Shown: positions 18,247-27,725 of the stretch, piece by piece | Layout of the letters: each line of letters opens with the position of its first letter | Position numbering within the stretch: position 1 is the first letter of the stretch | Source: Thioclava atlantica | Lineage (GTDB): Bacteria; Pseudomonadota; Alphaproteobacteria; Rhodobacterales; Rhodobacteraceae | Assembly (NCBI RefSeq): GCF_000737065.1 | Contig: NZ_AQRC01000005.1 | Coordinates: 1 to 64,000 of the forward strand | DNA length: 64,000 nt | Reading direction: 5' to 3' | Program-made: the position numbers and the translations under genes | The notes under the pieces: model-generated | What the model saw: the letters and a program-made list of their open reading frames with translations, nothing else | Databases searched by the model: none | Told to the model about the DNA's origin: nothing

Positions 18247-19836
18247 ATGAGCAAGGATTGGTGGCGCGGAGCGGTGATCTACCAGATCTACCCGCGCAGC
18301 TTTCAGGACGACTCGGGCGACGGGATCGGCGATCTCGAGGGGATCACCCGGCGGCTCGATCATGTCGCCTCGCTGGGGGTGGATGCGATCTGGCTGAGCC
18401 CGATCTTCACTTCGCCGATGGCGGATATGGGCTACGACGTCTCGGATTACCGCGACATCGACCCGCAATTCGGCACGCTCGCGGATTTCGACGCTCTCGT
18501 CGCGAAGGCCCATTCGCTGGGGCTGAAGGTGATCATCGACCAGGTGATCTCGCATAGTTCCGACCAGCACCCGTGGTTCAAGGAGGCGAAGAAAGGCGGC
18601 GCGAAGAAGGACTGGTATGTCTGGGCCGACCCGAAACCCGACGGCTCGCCCCCCAATAACTGGCAAGCCGTCTTCGGCGGTTCGGCCTGGGAGTGGGCGC
18701 CCGAGCGCGGCCAGTATTACCTGCACAATTTCCTGATCGAGCAGCCCGACCTGAACCTGCACAATCCGGAGGTGCAGGACGAATTGCTCGACGTGCTCCG
18801 GTTCTGGCTCGATCGCGGCGTGGACGGGTTCCGGCTCGACACGGTGAACTACTATTTCCACGACCGCGCGTTGCGCGACAATCCGGCGATGACGCCCGAT
18901 CCCGACCGCTGGCCGCCGATCTCGACCTATGACATGCAAGATCACGAGTTCGACAAGAACCGCCCCGAGAACCTCGACTTCCTGAAACGGATGCGGGGGC
19001 TGCTCGACCGGTACGAGGACCGCACGCTGATCGGCGAAGTGGGCGAGGCGCCGCATCGCGCGCTCGGGATCATGGCCGCCTATACCGCGGGGCAGGACCG
19101 GCTCCACATGGCCTACAGCTTCGACATGCTCGGGCCGAAATTCACGCCCGCGCATTTCCGCTCGCGCATCGAGGGCTTCTTCGAAGGCGCGCCCGACGGC
19201 TGGCCCTCCTGGTCCTTCTCGAACCACGACGTGCAGCGCCATGTCACCCGCTGGGCGAAATACGGCGCGCCCGACGCGATCGCGAAACTGGTGATCTCGA
19301 TGCTGGCCTCGTTCCAGGGCACGATCGGGATCTATCAGGGCGAGGAACTCGGCCAGACCGAGACCGGACTCGAATATCACGAACTCACCGACCCGCCCGG
19401 TCTGCGCTTCTGGCCCGAGAACAAGGGGCGCGACGGCTGCCGCACGCCGATGGTCTGGGATGACGGCGCCAATGCCGGCTTCTCGAGCGTCAAACCCTGG
19501 CTGCCGGTGAAGCCCGAGCAGGCGGCCCGTGCGGTCGCCCTGCAGGAGCCGGACGAGACCTCCGTCCTCGCCCATTACCGCCGCGTCCTGGCCTTCCGCA
19601 AGGACACCCCGCTCCTGCGCAGCGGCCGTTCGGAATTCCTCGATCTGCCCGAGCCGATCCTCGGCTTCGACCGGATCGAGGGCGAGACCCGCCTCACCTG
19701 CCTGTTCAATCTCGGCCCCGCCCCGGTGACGATCGACGCGCCCGGGGGCACGCTGACCGGCCCCTGCCTCGCCGCATCGCTCGACGACGGCAGGCTCACG
19801 CTTGGTCCCAACGGCGCGGCCTGGCTCGAACGCTGA
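18247..19836 (+). CDS. aglA: Alpha-glucosidase, GH13 family
   Basis: A 529-residue cytoplasmic exo-alpha-glucosidase (no signal peptide). WWRGAVIYQIYPRSFQDD is the typical N-terminus. The catalytic residues are the aspartate in GFRLDTVNYYFHDR, the glutamate in LIGEVGEAP and the aspartate in SFSNHDVQRH; the barrel's VIIDQVISHSSDQHPWF is also visible. ATG 18247 is preferred because GAGGAC precedes it at good spacing; an ATG at 18223 would add eight residues. It is divergent from glgPBC, so it probably degrades imported alpha-glucosides or maltodextrins. The agl transporter and regulator genes seen beside such genes elsewhere are absent. Confidence 0.9.
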   Translation: MSKDWWRGAVIYQIYPRSFQDDSGDGIGDLEGITRRLDHVASLGVDAIWLSPIFTSPMADMGYDVSDYRDIDPQFGTLADFDALVAKAHSLGLKVIIDQVISHSSDQHPWFKEAKKGGAKKDWYVWADPKPDGSPPNNWQAVFGGSAWEWAPERGQYYLHNFLIEQPDLNLHNPEVQDELLDVLRFWLDRGVDGFRLDTVNYYFHDRALRDNPAMTPDPDRWPPISTYDMQDHEFDKNRPENLDFLKRMRGLLDRYEDRTLIGEVGEAPHRALGIMAAYTAGQDRLHMAYSFDMLGPKFTPAHFRSRIEGFFEGAPDGWPSWSFSNHDVQRHVTRWAKYGAPDAIAKLVISMLASFQGTIGIYQGEELGQTETGLEYHELTDPPGLRFWPENKGRDGCRTPMVWDDGANAGFSSVKPWLPVKPEQAARAVALQEPDETSVLAHYRRVLAFRKDTPLLRSGRSEFLDLPEPILGFDRIEGETRLTCLFNLGPAPVTIDAPGGTLTGPCLAASLDDGRLTLGPNGAAWLER

Positions 19837-19843
19837 GAAAGGT

Positions 19844-19970
19844 GGGGGCTCTGCCCCCGCCCGCTTCGCGGTCTCCCCCGGGGTATTTCACTCCAGGTGA
19901 AGCGGATGTGCTTCCTCTTGATCCAAATATCCCGGGGATGAATGGCGAAGCCAGAGGGGGCAGCGCCCCC
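19844..19970. repeat. Dispersed palindromic repeat, full copy (copy 3)
   Basis: Full copy between the convergent alpha-glucosidase and hflX genes. Outer arms are GGGGGCTCTGCCCCC (19844-19858) and GGGGGCAGCGCCCCC (19956-19970). The inner arms CCCCGGGGTATTTCACTCC / AGGTGAAGCGG and CTTCCTCTTGATCCAAATA / TCCCGGGG are close to those of copy 2. This is the most symmetrical copy in the window. Confidence 0.87.
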
Positions 19971-19982
19971 TTCAGGCCGATC

Positions 19983-21269
19983 TCACAGGTTGCGAAAGCG
20001 GCTGCGCTGCGCGCCCGTCCACTCGACATCGAAGCGCCAGCCCTCTTCGGTCTGGTGCTCGGCGCGCACCACGTTCTGCTCGTGGAGCCAGGCGCGCTTG
20101 CGGCCCTCGGCGAAGGGCAGCGCGATCTCTTCGTGGAAGCGCTCTTCCGCGAGTTTCTCGTCGACGGCCGCGAGAAGCGCCGCGACCCCTTCGCCGGTGA
20201 GCGCCGAGATCGCCTGCAGATCGGGCTCGCGCGCCTCTTGCACCGAGAGCGCGCGGCGCGGCTCGGGCGGGACCAGGTCCATCTTGTTCCAGACCTCGAT
20301 CAGCGGCACGTCCTTCGCGACCCCGAGCTTGCCGAGGATGTCGTTCACATCCTGCGCCTGCTCCTCGGTCTCGGGATGCGAGATGTCGCGCACATGCAAG
20401 ATCAGATCGGCCTCGAGCACCTCTTCGAGGGTCGCGCGGAAGGCCGCGACGAGCTGGGTGGGCAGGTCGGAGATGAACCCCACCGTATCGGACAGGATCA
20501 CCTTGCGGCCCGAGGGCAGCTCCAGCCCCCGCATCGTCGGATCGAGCGTCGCGAACAGCATGTCCTTGGCCAGGACCTCGGCCCCGGTCACCCGGTTGAA
20601 GAGCGTCGATTTGCCCGCATTGGTATAGCCCACCAGCGCCACGATCGGGAACGGCACCTTGCGGCGCGCGGCGCGGTGCAGCTCGCGCGTCTTCACCACC
20701 TTGGCGAGCTGGCGGCGCAGGCGCACGATCTGCTCGTCGATGGCGCGGCGGTCGGCTTCGATCTGGGTCTCGCCGGGCCCGCCCACGAAACCGAGCCCGC
20801 CGCGCTGGCGTTCGAGGTGGGTCCAGGCGCGCACGAGCCGGGTCCGCTGATAGCTCAGCGCCGCCAGTTCGACCTGCAGCACGCCTTCGCGGGTGCGGGC
20901 GCGATCGGCGAAGATCTCGAGGATCAGCCCGGTCCGGTCGAGGAGTTTCACCCCCCATGCCTTCTCGAGATTGCGCTGCTGCACGGGCGTCACCGGCCCG
21001 TCCACCAGAACCAGATCGACCTCGGCCGCCTCGAGCCGGTCCTTGATTTCCGCGAGCTTGCCCGAGCCGAAGAGATGACCGGGCTCGGGTTTCCTGAGCT
21101 TCGCGATCTCGGACCCCACGACCTGCAGATGCGGCAAGGCCCCGGCGAGCGAGACCGCCTCGGCCAGCGCAAATTCGGGCAAGTGCCTCTGGCCCTCGCG
21201 CGACGGGATGTCGGGATGGATCACATAGGCCCGCGTTTCGGGCGTTTCAGTGGATGTCGTTTCGCTCAA
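19983..21269 (-). CDS. hflX: GTPase HflX
   Basis: HflX is a ribosome-associated GTPase that splits stalled or heat-damaged 70S ribosomes. The 428-residue protein has the N-terminal HflX-specific domain (LVDGPVTPVQQRNLEKAWG), a glycine-rich linker with GGLGFVGGPGETQIEADRR, and a GTPase domain with G1 GYTNAGKST, G3 DTVGFI and G4 NKMD. It lies 11 bp downstream of hfq, the same pairing as in many proteobacteria, and is convergent with the alpha-glucosidase gene. Confidence 0.97.
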   Translation of the reverse strand: MSETTSTETPETRAYVIHPDIPSREGQRHLPEFALAEAVSLAGALPHLQVVGSEIAKLRKPEPGHLFGSGKLAEIKDRLEAAEVDLVLVDGPVTPVQQRNLEKAWGVKLLDRTGLILEIFADRARTREGVLQVELAALSYQRTRLVRAWTHLERQRGGLGFVGGPGETQIEADRRAIDEQIVRLRRQLAKVVKTRELHRAARRKVPFPIVALVGYTNAGKSTLFNRVTGAEVLAKDMLFATLDPTMRGLELPSGRKVILSDTVGFISDLPTQLVAAFRATLEEVLEADLILHVRDISHPETEEQAQDVNDILGKLGVAKDVPLIEVWNKMDLVPPEPRRALSVQEAREPDLQAISALTGEGVAALLAAVDEKLAEERFHEEIALPFAEGRKRAWLHEQNVVRAEHQTEEGWRFDVEWTGAQRSRFRNL

Positions 21270-21280
21270 GGCGGGGACGC

Positions 21281-21514
21281 TCAGTCGTCGCCTTCATAGA
21301 GCGAAATCGGCTGCCCCGGCATGATCGTCGAGATCGCGTGCTTGTAGACCAGCTGCGACTGGCCGTCGCGGCGGAGCAACACACAGAAGTTGTCGAACCA
21401 GGTGATCACGCCTTGCAGCTTCACCCCGTTGATCAGGAAAATCGTGACGGGAACCTTTGTCTTGCGCACATGATTGAGAAATGCGTCCTGCAGGTTCTGT
21501 TTATCGCCAGCCAT
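21281..21514 (-). CDS. hfq: RNA chaperone Hfq
   Basis: Hfq forms a hexameric ring that pairs small RNAs with mRNAs. The 77-residue protein contains the Sm1 motif ([20 protein letters not shown]) and the Sm2 core ([10 protein letters not shown]), and lacks the long acidic tail seen in enterobacteria. Its transcript probably includes hflX. A TTGACA-like element lies on the minus strand at 21576-21571, 57 bp upstream of the start, but no good -10 element fits it. A candidate Hfq-type small RNA is described at 53763. Confidence 0.97.
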   Translation of the reverse strand: MAGDKQNLQDAFLNHVRKTKVPVTIFLINGVKLQGVITWFDNFCVLLRRDGQSQLVYKHAISTIMPGQPISLYEGDD

Positions 21515-21659
21515 TATATTCTTGCCCTTAACTTTATGTCCTTCGGGCAGCCCCGTTGATCTGCCCCTTGTGTCAAGTATGCAGCGCAGCGCGGGAGATT
21601 CCAGCCCAAAAAACAGTTTGTTACGCCACGGGCCGGTTTTTGCTCACCCAGGGGCAGGT

Positions 21660-23183
21660 TCAGGACCGCCAGAATTCGGGGTTGAAGAGCGCGATGATGG
21701 CCAAGGTCTCGAGCCGGCCAAGCACCATCGCGAAGGCGAAGATCGCCTTGATCGGCTCGCTCAGATGGGCCCAGCTGAGCGGAACGTCGGCCGCGATTCC
21801 CGCCAGCGGCCCGGTATTGGAGAGCGCCGCGATGGTCAGGATGGTCGCCGGCTCGAAGCTCAGCCCGAACAGCGACACCGCCATCATCACCCCGGCGATC
21901 GAGATCGCGAAGAGCATGAAGAATATCCAGCTGATATAGGCCCCCTCGCGGCGCAGCCGGCGCGCCATCGACCCGCCCCCCGCGATCGAACTGGGATAGA
22001 TCAGCTTGTCGAGTTCGCGCTCGCCGTGACGCAGCAGCGCATAGACCCGCAAGAGCCGCACGCCGCCTGCCGTCGTCGCGACGCCCCCGCCGATGATCGC
22101 GAGCCCCGCGAGGATCAGCCCCGGCGTGCCCAGCCCCGACCAGTCGCGCGCATCGTGCCAGGCGGTCGATTCGAAGCCGGTCGTGGTGAGGAAGGACAGC
22201 GAGGTGAAGAGCGAGCCCCAGATCGATTTCACGATCGCGTCGAGATGGGCGGGCATGCGCACCTCGAGCGCCGCGATCCAGTGGCGCAGGAACAGGAAGA
22301 CCGGAACGATGACCACCAGCGCCGCGGCCAGCCGCAATTCGGGATCGTTGCCGATCCGGTCGGAGGCACGCAGCTCGCCGCCGCCCGGCCAGAGCCTGCG
22401 CGAGAGCGCGGGCAGGAAGAAAACGAAGATCAGCACCTCGCCCGCAAGCCCCGAGCGCGCGCCGATCATCCCGCCCACCGGCGAGATGCCGGAGGTCGAG
22501 AGCGTCGACATCGCGTGGATCAGTGCGGTCAGTGGGCGGTCGCCCGCCATCAGGAGCGCCACCCACAAGAGCAGCGTGAGCCCGGCATAGATCGGCGCGA
22601 TCGTCACCGCGTAATGGGCGATGCGCTCGGAGGTCTCGGCCCCGCCATCGGCGGCGGGGGCGGCCGAGCTCGGCGCGCCCGAGGGGCCGCCCGAGAAGAA
22701 CACCTCGAAGCCGCCCAGGCGCATCGGCGCGAGTACCGCGATCGCCATCACCAGGATGAAGAACCCGCCCAGCCAGGCCACCAGCCCGCGCCACAGATGC
22801 AGCGAGCCGATCAGCCGCCCCGGGTCGTAGAGCGTGCCCCCCGTCGTGGTGAAGGAGGAGACCATCTCCCACCAGCTGTTGAAGAAACTCGTATCGGGCA
22901 CCGCGATATCGAAGGGCACCGCGAACATCACCGGCAGCAGCGTGAAGGCCGCGAGCATCGTCAACAGGCTCGCGCGCCCTGCCCGCCGCGCGCGCGGGTT
23001 CGCGGCATTGGCCAGCGCGATCAGCGCGGTGCCGAAGAGAAACAGCGTGCCGGAATAGAAGAACGCCCGCGCCACATGGTGATGATGCGTCACGAGCGCA
23101 TGGATCGCCGGCACATACATCGCGAGCGACGAGGCGCCCATCAGCAGGATTGGCAGCGGCAGGGCCTTGATGACGCGTTCCAT
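21660..23183 (-). CDS. trkH: Trk potassium uptake protein, membrane subunit
   Basis: TrkH is the potassium-translocating subunit of the low-affinity Trk system. The 507-residue protein has the four pore-loop repeats of the SKT superfamily, with filter-region glycines in TTTGGTLYDPG, MSTLSTSGISPVGG, LTTTGFESTAW and ALSNTGPLAG. It ends in ALFNPEFWRS. It follows trkA with a 12-bp gap, so both Trk subunits come from one transcript. Confidence 0.95.
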   Translation of the reverse strand: MERVIKALPLPILLMGASSLAMYVPAIHALVTHHHHVARAFFYSGTLFLFGTALIALANAANPRARRAGRASLLTMLAAFTLLPVMFAVPFDIAVPDTSFFNSWWEMVSSFTTTGGTLYDPGRLIGSLHLWRGLVAWLGGFFILVMAIAVLAPMRLGGFEVFFSGGPSGAPSSAAPAADGGAETSERIAHYAVTIAPIYAGLTLLLWVALLMAGDRPLTALIHAMSTLSTSGISPVGGMIGARSGLAGEVLIFVFFLPALSRRLWPGGGELRASDRIGNDPELRLAAALVVIVPVFLFLRHWIAALEVRMPAHLDAIVKSIWGSLFTSLSFLTTTGFESTAWHDARDWSGLGTPGLILAGLAIIGGGVATTAGGVRLLRVYALLRHGERELDKLIYPSSIAGGGSMARRLRREGAYISWIFFMLFAISIAGVMMAVSLFGLSFEPATILTIAALSNTGPLAGIAADVPLSWAHLSEPIKAIFAFAMVLGRLETLAIIALFNPEFWRS

Positions 23184-23195
23184 CGCTCCCGCGCC

Positions 23196-24572
23196 TCAGA
23201 AGAAGTCGATCGAGACCTGCAGGAGCCGCTCGACCTCCGGCACATCGCTGGTGAGGGCGAAGAGCACGACGATATCGCCCTCCTCGATCCGGGTATTGCC
23301 GGTGGGCTTGACGATCTGGTCGCCCTTGCGGATCGCCCCGATCAGCACGCCCTCGGGGAACTCGACCTCGCGCACCGCCTTGCCCGACATCGGCGAGGTG
23401 CCCATCACCTGCGCCTCGATCACCTCGGCCTCGGCATCGCCGATCGAATAGATCGCGCGCACCCGCCCGTGCCGGATATGGCGCAGGATCGAGGACACCG
23501 TGGTCGCGCGCGGATTGATATAGGCGTCGATATCGAGCGCGCTCAGGAGCGGCGCGAGCGTCGGGTCGTTGATCAGGCAGATCGCCATCCGGCAGCCCGC
23601 CTGCTTGGCGCGCACCGAGACGAGGATGTTGGTCTTGTCGTCGTCGGTGACGGCCAGAACCGCATCGGCGCCCTCGATATTGGCCTCCGCGAGCAGCTCG
23701 GCGCTCATTCCGTCGCCATTGAGCACGATCGTGCGGTCGAGCGCATCGGCCGCGCGTTCGGCCTGCGAGCGGTTGCGCTCGATGATCTTGGCGCGGATCC
23801 GGTCGGTGCGGGCCTCGAGCGCGCGCGCCACCCCGAGCCCGACATTGCCGCCGCCGATGATGACGATGCGCTCCTGCTTGCGGGTGGATTTGCCGAAGAT
23901 GTCGAGAGTGCGATCCACGTCGCCGGTGACCGCGAAGACATAGATCTGGTCGCCCGCGAAAAGCTGATCGCCCGGCTCGGGGGCGAAAAGCCGCCCCTCG
24001 CGCCGGATCCCCACCACCAGCGCGCGCAGGGTCGAGAAAAGATCGGTGAGCTGGCGCAGCGGCGTCTCGAGCACCGGGCATTCCGCGTCGAGTTCGATCC
24101 CGAGAAGCTGCAGCTTGCCGTCGAGAAAGCTCTCCGTGTCGAAGGTCGAGGGGGCGGCAAGCCGCTGCAGCGCGGCTTCCGCGACCTCGCGTTCGGGGCT
24201 GATCACCACGTCGATCGGCAGGTGATCGCGGCGATAGAGATCGGAATATTCCGGCAGCAGGTAGCTCTGCGCCCGGATCCGCGCGATCTTGCGGGTGATC
24301 CCGAAGACCGACATGGCGACCTGGCAGGTCACCATGTTCACCTCGTCCGAATGGGTTGCCGCGATCATCAGGTCGCAATCGCGCGCGCCCGCCTGCTCGA
24401 GCACGTCGGGATGCGAGGCGAATCCCACCACGCCCTGAACGTCGAGCGTATCGGCGGCGCGCCGCACCAGATCGGGGTTCGAATCGACCACCGTCACATC
24501 GTTGCGCTCGCCCGCGAGATGCCGCGCGATCTGCCACCCGACCTGACCGCCGCCGCAGATGATGACCTTCAT
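23196..24572 (-). CDS. trkA: Trk potassium uptake protein, NAD-binding regulatory subunit
   Basis: TrkA gates TrkH through nucleotide binding. The 458-residue protein has two RCK units: an N-terminal Rossmann fold (IICGGGQVGWQIARHLAG) with a TrkA-C domain, and a second Rossmann fold (IIGGGNVGLGVARALE) with a second TrkA-C domain ending in LQVSIDFF. The gene is first in the trkA-trkH operon. A sigma-70-type promoter lies 31-60 bp upstream. Confidence 0.95.
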   Translation of the reverse strand: MKVIICGGGQVGWQIARHLAGERNDVTVVDSNPDLVRRAADTLDVQGVVGFASHPDVLEQAGARDCDLMIAATHSDEVNMVTCQVAMSVFGITRKIARIRAQSYLLPEYSDLYRRDHLPIDVVISPEREVAEAALQRLAAPSTFDTESFLDGKLQLLGIELDAECPVLETPLRQLTDLFSTLRALVVGIRREGRLFAPEPGDQLFAGDQIYVFAVTGDVDRTLDIFGKSTRKQERIVIIGGGNVGLGVARALEARTDRIRAKIIERNRSQAERAADALDRTIVLNGDGMSAELLAEANIEGADAVLAVTDDDKTNILVSVRAKQAGCRMAICLINDPTLAPLLSALDIDAYINPRATTVSSILRHIRHGRVRAIYSIGDAEAEVIEAQVMGTSPMSGKAVREVEFPEGVLIGAIRKGDQIVKPTGNTRIEEGDIVVLFALTSDVPEVERLLQVSIDFF

Positions 24573-24602
24573 GGCAAAAACTCCGCGCCCTGTCTTGGCC
24601 CC

Positions 24603-24632
24603 TATCTAGGCCGCCTTTCCGGGAGGGGTCAA
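24603..24632 (-). promoter_or_regulatory. Candidate promoter of trkA-trkH
   Basis: On the minus strand TTGACC (24632-24627) and TAGATA (24608-24603) are 18 bases apart, with a predicted start near 24596, 24 bases ahead of the trkA ATG. A similar TAGATAGG lies between the divergent hisI and IscU-like genes (around 40861). Confidence 0.45.
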
Positions 24633-24720
24633 ATGGGAAGCGTGCGCACCCGGCCGGCCCGTGTCTTTTGCGTCATGCGCAAGGCGCCCCCGGCAGCGAT
24701 ATCTGGGATTGAATGGAAAT

Positions 24721-24785
24721 ACCGCTTCCTCCTGACGAAAATATCCCGGGGGTGAATGGCGAAGCCAGAGGGGGCAGCGCCCCCT
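24721..24785. repeat. Dispersed palindromic repeat, right half (copy 4)
   Basis: Only the right half of the element is well preserved: GCTTCCTCCTGACGAAAATA, then TCCCGGGGGTGAATGGCGAA and GGGGGCAGCGCCCCCT. The piece TGAATGGCGAAGCCAGAGGG matches copy 3 almost base for base. It lies at the 3' end of the ABC transporter ATPase gene, between two genes on the same strand, and not at a convergent junction. Confidence 0.7.
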
Positions 24786-24795
24786 GCCCCCGGGG

Positions 24796-25887
24796 TCAGC
24801 GGAACAGGACCAGCGCGCCGGGCGACCAGGCGACGCGGGTGCGGGTGCCGACATCGAGAACGGGGCGGCCGAAGACGTTGCGCATCGAGATCCGCACCGG
24901 GCGCTCCATCCCGTCGAGCCGCACGTCGTAATAGGTCATGTCGCCGTAATAGACGACCTCGTCGATCACGCCCTGTGCCTCGCGGTCGCCCGCCTGCTGG
25001 CCTTCGTAGAGAAGGGTGAGCGTTTCGGGACGGAACCCCACCGCGGCCTGGTCGCCCGCGGGGGCGAGCGAGACCTGGGACCGGGCGACCTCGAGCGCGC
25101 CGAGCCCGGCCACCTCGGCGGTGATCGTGTCGCCCCGCTCGCCGGTCACCGTCGCGGGCAGGAAGTTCATCACGCCGATGAAATCGGCCACGCGGCGCGA
25201 ATTGGGGCGGCGGTAGAGCGTCTCGGGATCGGCGAGCTGGGCGATCTCGCCCTCGAACATCACCGCGATCCGGTCCGACATCACCAGCGCCTCTTCCTGG
25301 TCATGGGTGACGAGGACGAAGGTGATTCCCACCTCGCGCTGCAGCTTGATCAGTTCGACCTGCATCTGCTCGCGGATCTTGCGATCGAGCGCGGAGAGCG
25401 GCTCGTCGAGGAGCAGCACCTTGGGCTTGAGGATGAGCGCGCGGGCAAGCGCGACGCGCTGGCGCTGACCGCCCGAGAGCGCATGGGCGGCGCGCGCGCC
25501 ATAGCCCTTGAGCCCGACCATCTCGAGCGCTTCCTCGACGAGCTTGGCCTTCTCGCCTTTCGAGCGGGTGTCGCGGCGCAGCCCGAAGCCCACGTTCTGC
25601 GCGACGCTCAGATGCGGGAAGATCGCGTAGGACTGGAAGACCATGTTGGTCGGGCGCTTGTTCGCGGGCACGCCCGCCATGTCGCGCCCGTCGATCAGCA
25701 CCGCGCCCGAGGAGATGTCCTCGAAGCCCGCGATGGTGCGCAACAGCGTGGTCTTGCCGCAGCCCGACGGTCCGAGCAGCGAGAAGAACTCGCCCGGGCG
25801 GATCTCGGCCGTGATACCGCGCAGCGCATGGTAATCGCCGTAATATTTGTGCACTTCGCGGAAGGCGATCATCGGCTGGGTCGTCAC
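24796..25887 (-). CDS. ABC transporter ATP-binding protein, spermidine/putrescine type
   Basis: The 363-residue ATPase of an importer in the PotA-like group. Walker A is GPSGCGKTT, the signature is LSGGQRQRVALARAL, Walker B is VLLLDEPLSALD, and the switch histidine is in LVTHDQEEAL. The last 110 or so residues form a TOBE-type regulatory domain. Its start overlaps the end of the permease gene by four bases, the usual sign of coupled translation. The substrate may be a polyamine or a related amine, but the family also carries other solutes, and no binding protein is present to decide. Confidence 0.9.
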   Translation of the reverse strand: MTTQPMIAFREVHKYYGDYHALRGITAEIRPGEFFSLLGPSGCGKTTLLRTIAGFEDISSGAVLIDGRDMAGVPANKRPTNMVFQSYAIFPHLSVAQNVGFGLRRDTRSKGEKAKLVEEALEMVGLKGYGARAAHALSGGQRQRVALARALILKPKVLLLDEPLSALDRKIREQMQVELIKLQREVGITFVLVTHDQEEALVMSDRIAVMFEGEIAQLADPETLYRRPNSRRVADFIGVMNFLPATVTGERGDTITAEVAGLGALEVARSQVSLAPAGDQAAVGFRPETLTLLYEGQQAGDREAQGVIDEVVYYGDMTYYDVRLDGMERPVRISMRNVFGRPVLDVGTRTRVAWSPGALVLFR

Positions 25888-26693
25888 AGGAAACCTCCGG
25901 TATCCTTGGCGCCGGTCCGCTTCAAACCGCGGCGGCGGAAGAATTCGGCCACGCTCAGGAGCACGATCGAGGCCGCGACGAGGCAGGTACCGAGCGCCAT
26001 GATGACCGGGATCGAGCTGGGAAAGCGCAGCTGCGAAAAGATGTAGGTGGGCAGCGTGGGCTGGTTGCCCGCGAGGAAGAAGGCCACGATGAACTCGTCG
26101 AGCGAGATCGTGAAGGAGATCAGGAAGGCCGAGATGATGCCGGGCATCACCAGCGGCAGCACGATCAGCCGGAAGGTCCCGATCCGGGTCTCGCCAAGAT
26201 CGACCGCGGCCTCCTCGAGCGATTGGTCGAGCGTCGCGAAGGCGGTCTGCAGCACCGCAATCGCATAGGGAAGCGAGATGATGACATGGCCGAGGATCAC
26301 CGTGCCGATCGAGAGGTTCACGCGCAGCACCTCGAGCATGACCAGCAGGAGCGACATCCCCATCAGGATATCGGGCAGCACCATCGGCAGCATGATCAGC
26401 CCCATGATCGAGCCCTTCGCCCGGAACCTGTAGCGGGTCGAGGCGCGCGCTGCGAAGACGGCGAGGATGGTGGCGCCGGCCGAGGAGGTCAGCGCGATGA
26501 TCAGCGAGTTCGAGAGCGCATGGCGCAGCGTGTCGTTCTCGGCCATCTTCGCGAACCAGCCGGTGGTGAAACCCTTGAGCGGGAAGGCGATGATCGTGCC
26601 GTCATTGAAGGCAAAGAGCGGCAGCAGCAGGATCGGCGCATACAGGAACAGCAGATAGGCCAGCGCATAGATCTTGAGTGGCGGGAATTTCAT
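25884..26693 (-). CDS. ABC transporter permease, PotC-like
   Basis: A 269-residue inner-membrane permease with six hydrophobic segments. The cytoplasmic EAA loop EEAAVDLGETRIGTFRLIVL, which couples to the ATPase, is intact. The opening YALAYLLFLYAPILLLPLFA is typical of the second permease of polyamine-type importers. It lies between the first permease gene (seven-base gap) and the ATPase gene (four-base overlap). Confidence 0.9.
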   Translation of the reverse strand: MKFPPLKIYALAYLLFLYAPILLLPLFAFNDGTIIAFPLKGFTTGWFAKMAENDTLRHALSNSLIIALTSSAGATILAVFAARASTRYRFRAKGSIMGLIMLPMVLPDILMGMSLLLVMLEVLRVNLSIGTVILGHVIISLPYAIAVLQTAFATLDQSLEEAAVDLGETRIGTFRLIVLPLVMPGIISAFLISFTISLDEFIVAFFLAGNQPTLPTYIFSQLRFPSSIPVIMALGTCLVAASIVLLSVAEFFRRRGLKRTGAKDTGGFL

Positions 26694-26700
26694 GCGCGCC

Positions 26701-27597
26701 TCACTTTCCGGCCTTGAGGAAGCGGCGGTTGAGCCAGAGGAAGAGCAGCGCGAGCGCGCCGACGACGAGGAGCGAACTGACCGCGATGGCCGAACCGAGC
26801 GGTCGGTTGTCGAGCGGCAGCATCTGCGCCTGGATCAGGTTCGCCACCATCGGGATCTTGCCGCCGCCGATCAGCTCGGGCGTGACATAGTCGCCCACCG
26901 TCGGGATGAAGACGATCAGGGTCGCGGCGACCACCCCGGGCATCGCGAGCGGCAGCGTCACGCGCAGGAAGGTGCGCCAGCGGCTCTCGCCGAGGTCCTG
27001 ACCCGCTTCCAGCAGCGAGCGGTCGATCTTCTCGAGGCTGACGAAGATCGGCAGGATCGCGAAAGGCGCATAGGCATGGGCGAGCGTGAGTGTGATCGCC
27101 CCGACCGAATTGAGCATCTGCAGCGGATCGGCGATCAGCCCGTTCGGGCCGATGATGCCCAGACTCTCGAGAGCCGAATTGACCACGCCGTTATAGCCGA
27201 GGATCACCTTCCACAGGAACACGCGGATCAGATAGGAGGTCCAGAACGGGATCGTGATCAGCAAGATCCAGCGCGCTTTCTTCGAGGGCTCCAGCCCGAA
27301 GCTCAGGAAATAGGCGATCGGGAAGGCCAGCGCGACGGTGGCGAGCGTCACCAGCCCCGCCACGAAGAGCGAACGGACCAGAATCACCCGGAAGATCGGA
27401 TCGGACCAGGTCGCGATGTAATTCTGCACGGTGAATTCGTGAATCACCGTCAGGTAGCCGTCCTTGAAGAAGGAATAGGCCAGGATCGTCGCGAGCGGCG
27501 CGGCCAGCAAAAGCACGGCATAGATCGCGGGCGGAGCGATCAGCGCATATCCCTGCGCGGCCTCGCTGCGCGTCCAGCTCTCACCTTTTGCCGCCAT
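26701..27597 (-). CDS. ABC transporter permease, PotB-like
   Basis: A 298-residue permease, first gene of the importer operon. The EAA loop is LEAGQDLGESRWRTFLRVTL. ATG 27597 (MAAKGESWTRSEAAQG) is preferred because GGGAGA precedes it at good spacing; a longer frame opening at 27642 adds 15 arginine-rich residues. A MocR-type regulator gene ends 128 bp upstream on the same strand. No periplasmic binding-protein gene lies on either side. Confidence 0.88.
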   Translation of the reverse strand: MAAKGESWTRSEAAQGYALIAPPAIYAVLLLAAPLATILAYSFFKDGYLTVIHEFTVQNYIATWSDPIFRVILVRSLFVAGLVTLATVALAFPIAYFLSFGLEPSKKARWILLITIPFWTSYLIRVFLWKVILGYNGVVNSALESLGIIGPNGLIADPLQMLNSVGAITLTLAHAYAPFAILPIFVSLEKIDRSLLEAGQDLGESRWRTFLRVTLPLAMPGVVAATLIVFIPTVGDYVTPELIGGGKIPMVANLIQAQMLPLDNRPLGSAIAVSSLLVVGALALLFLWLNRRFLKAGK

Positions 27598-27725
27598 GCG
27601 GATCTCCCTCAAAGCGCCTCTTGGCGGGCGCCGTCGCGCCACGAAAGCACATGCCCGCAGTCGAGAAAAGAGGGGACGCGATGTTGCGCGCGCGGGTTTC
27701 GGGCAAATGCCGCGAATTTGTGCAG

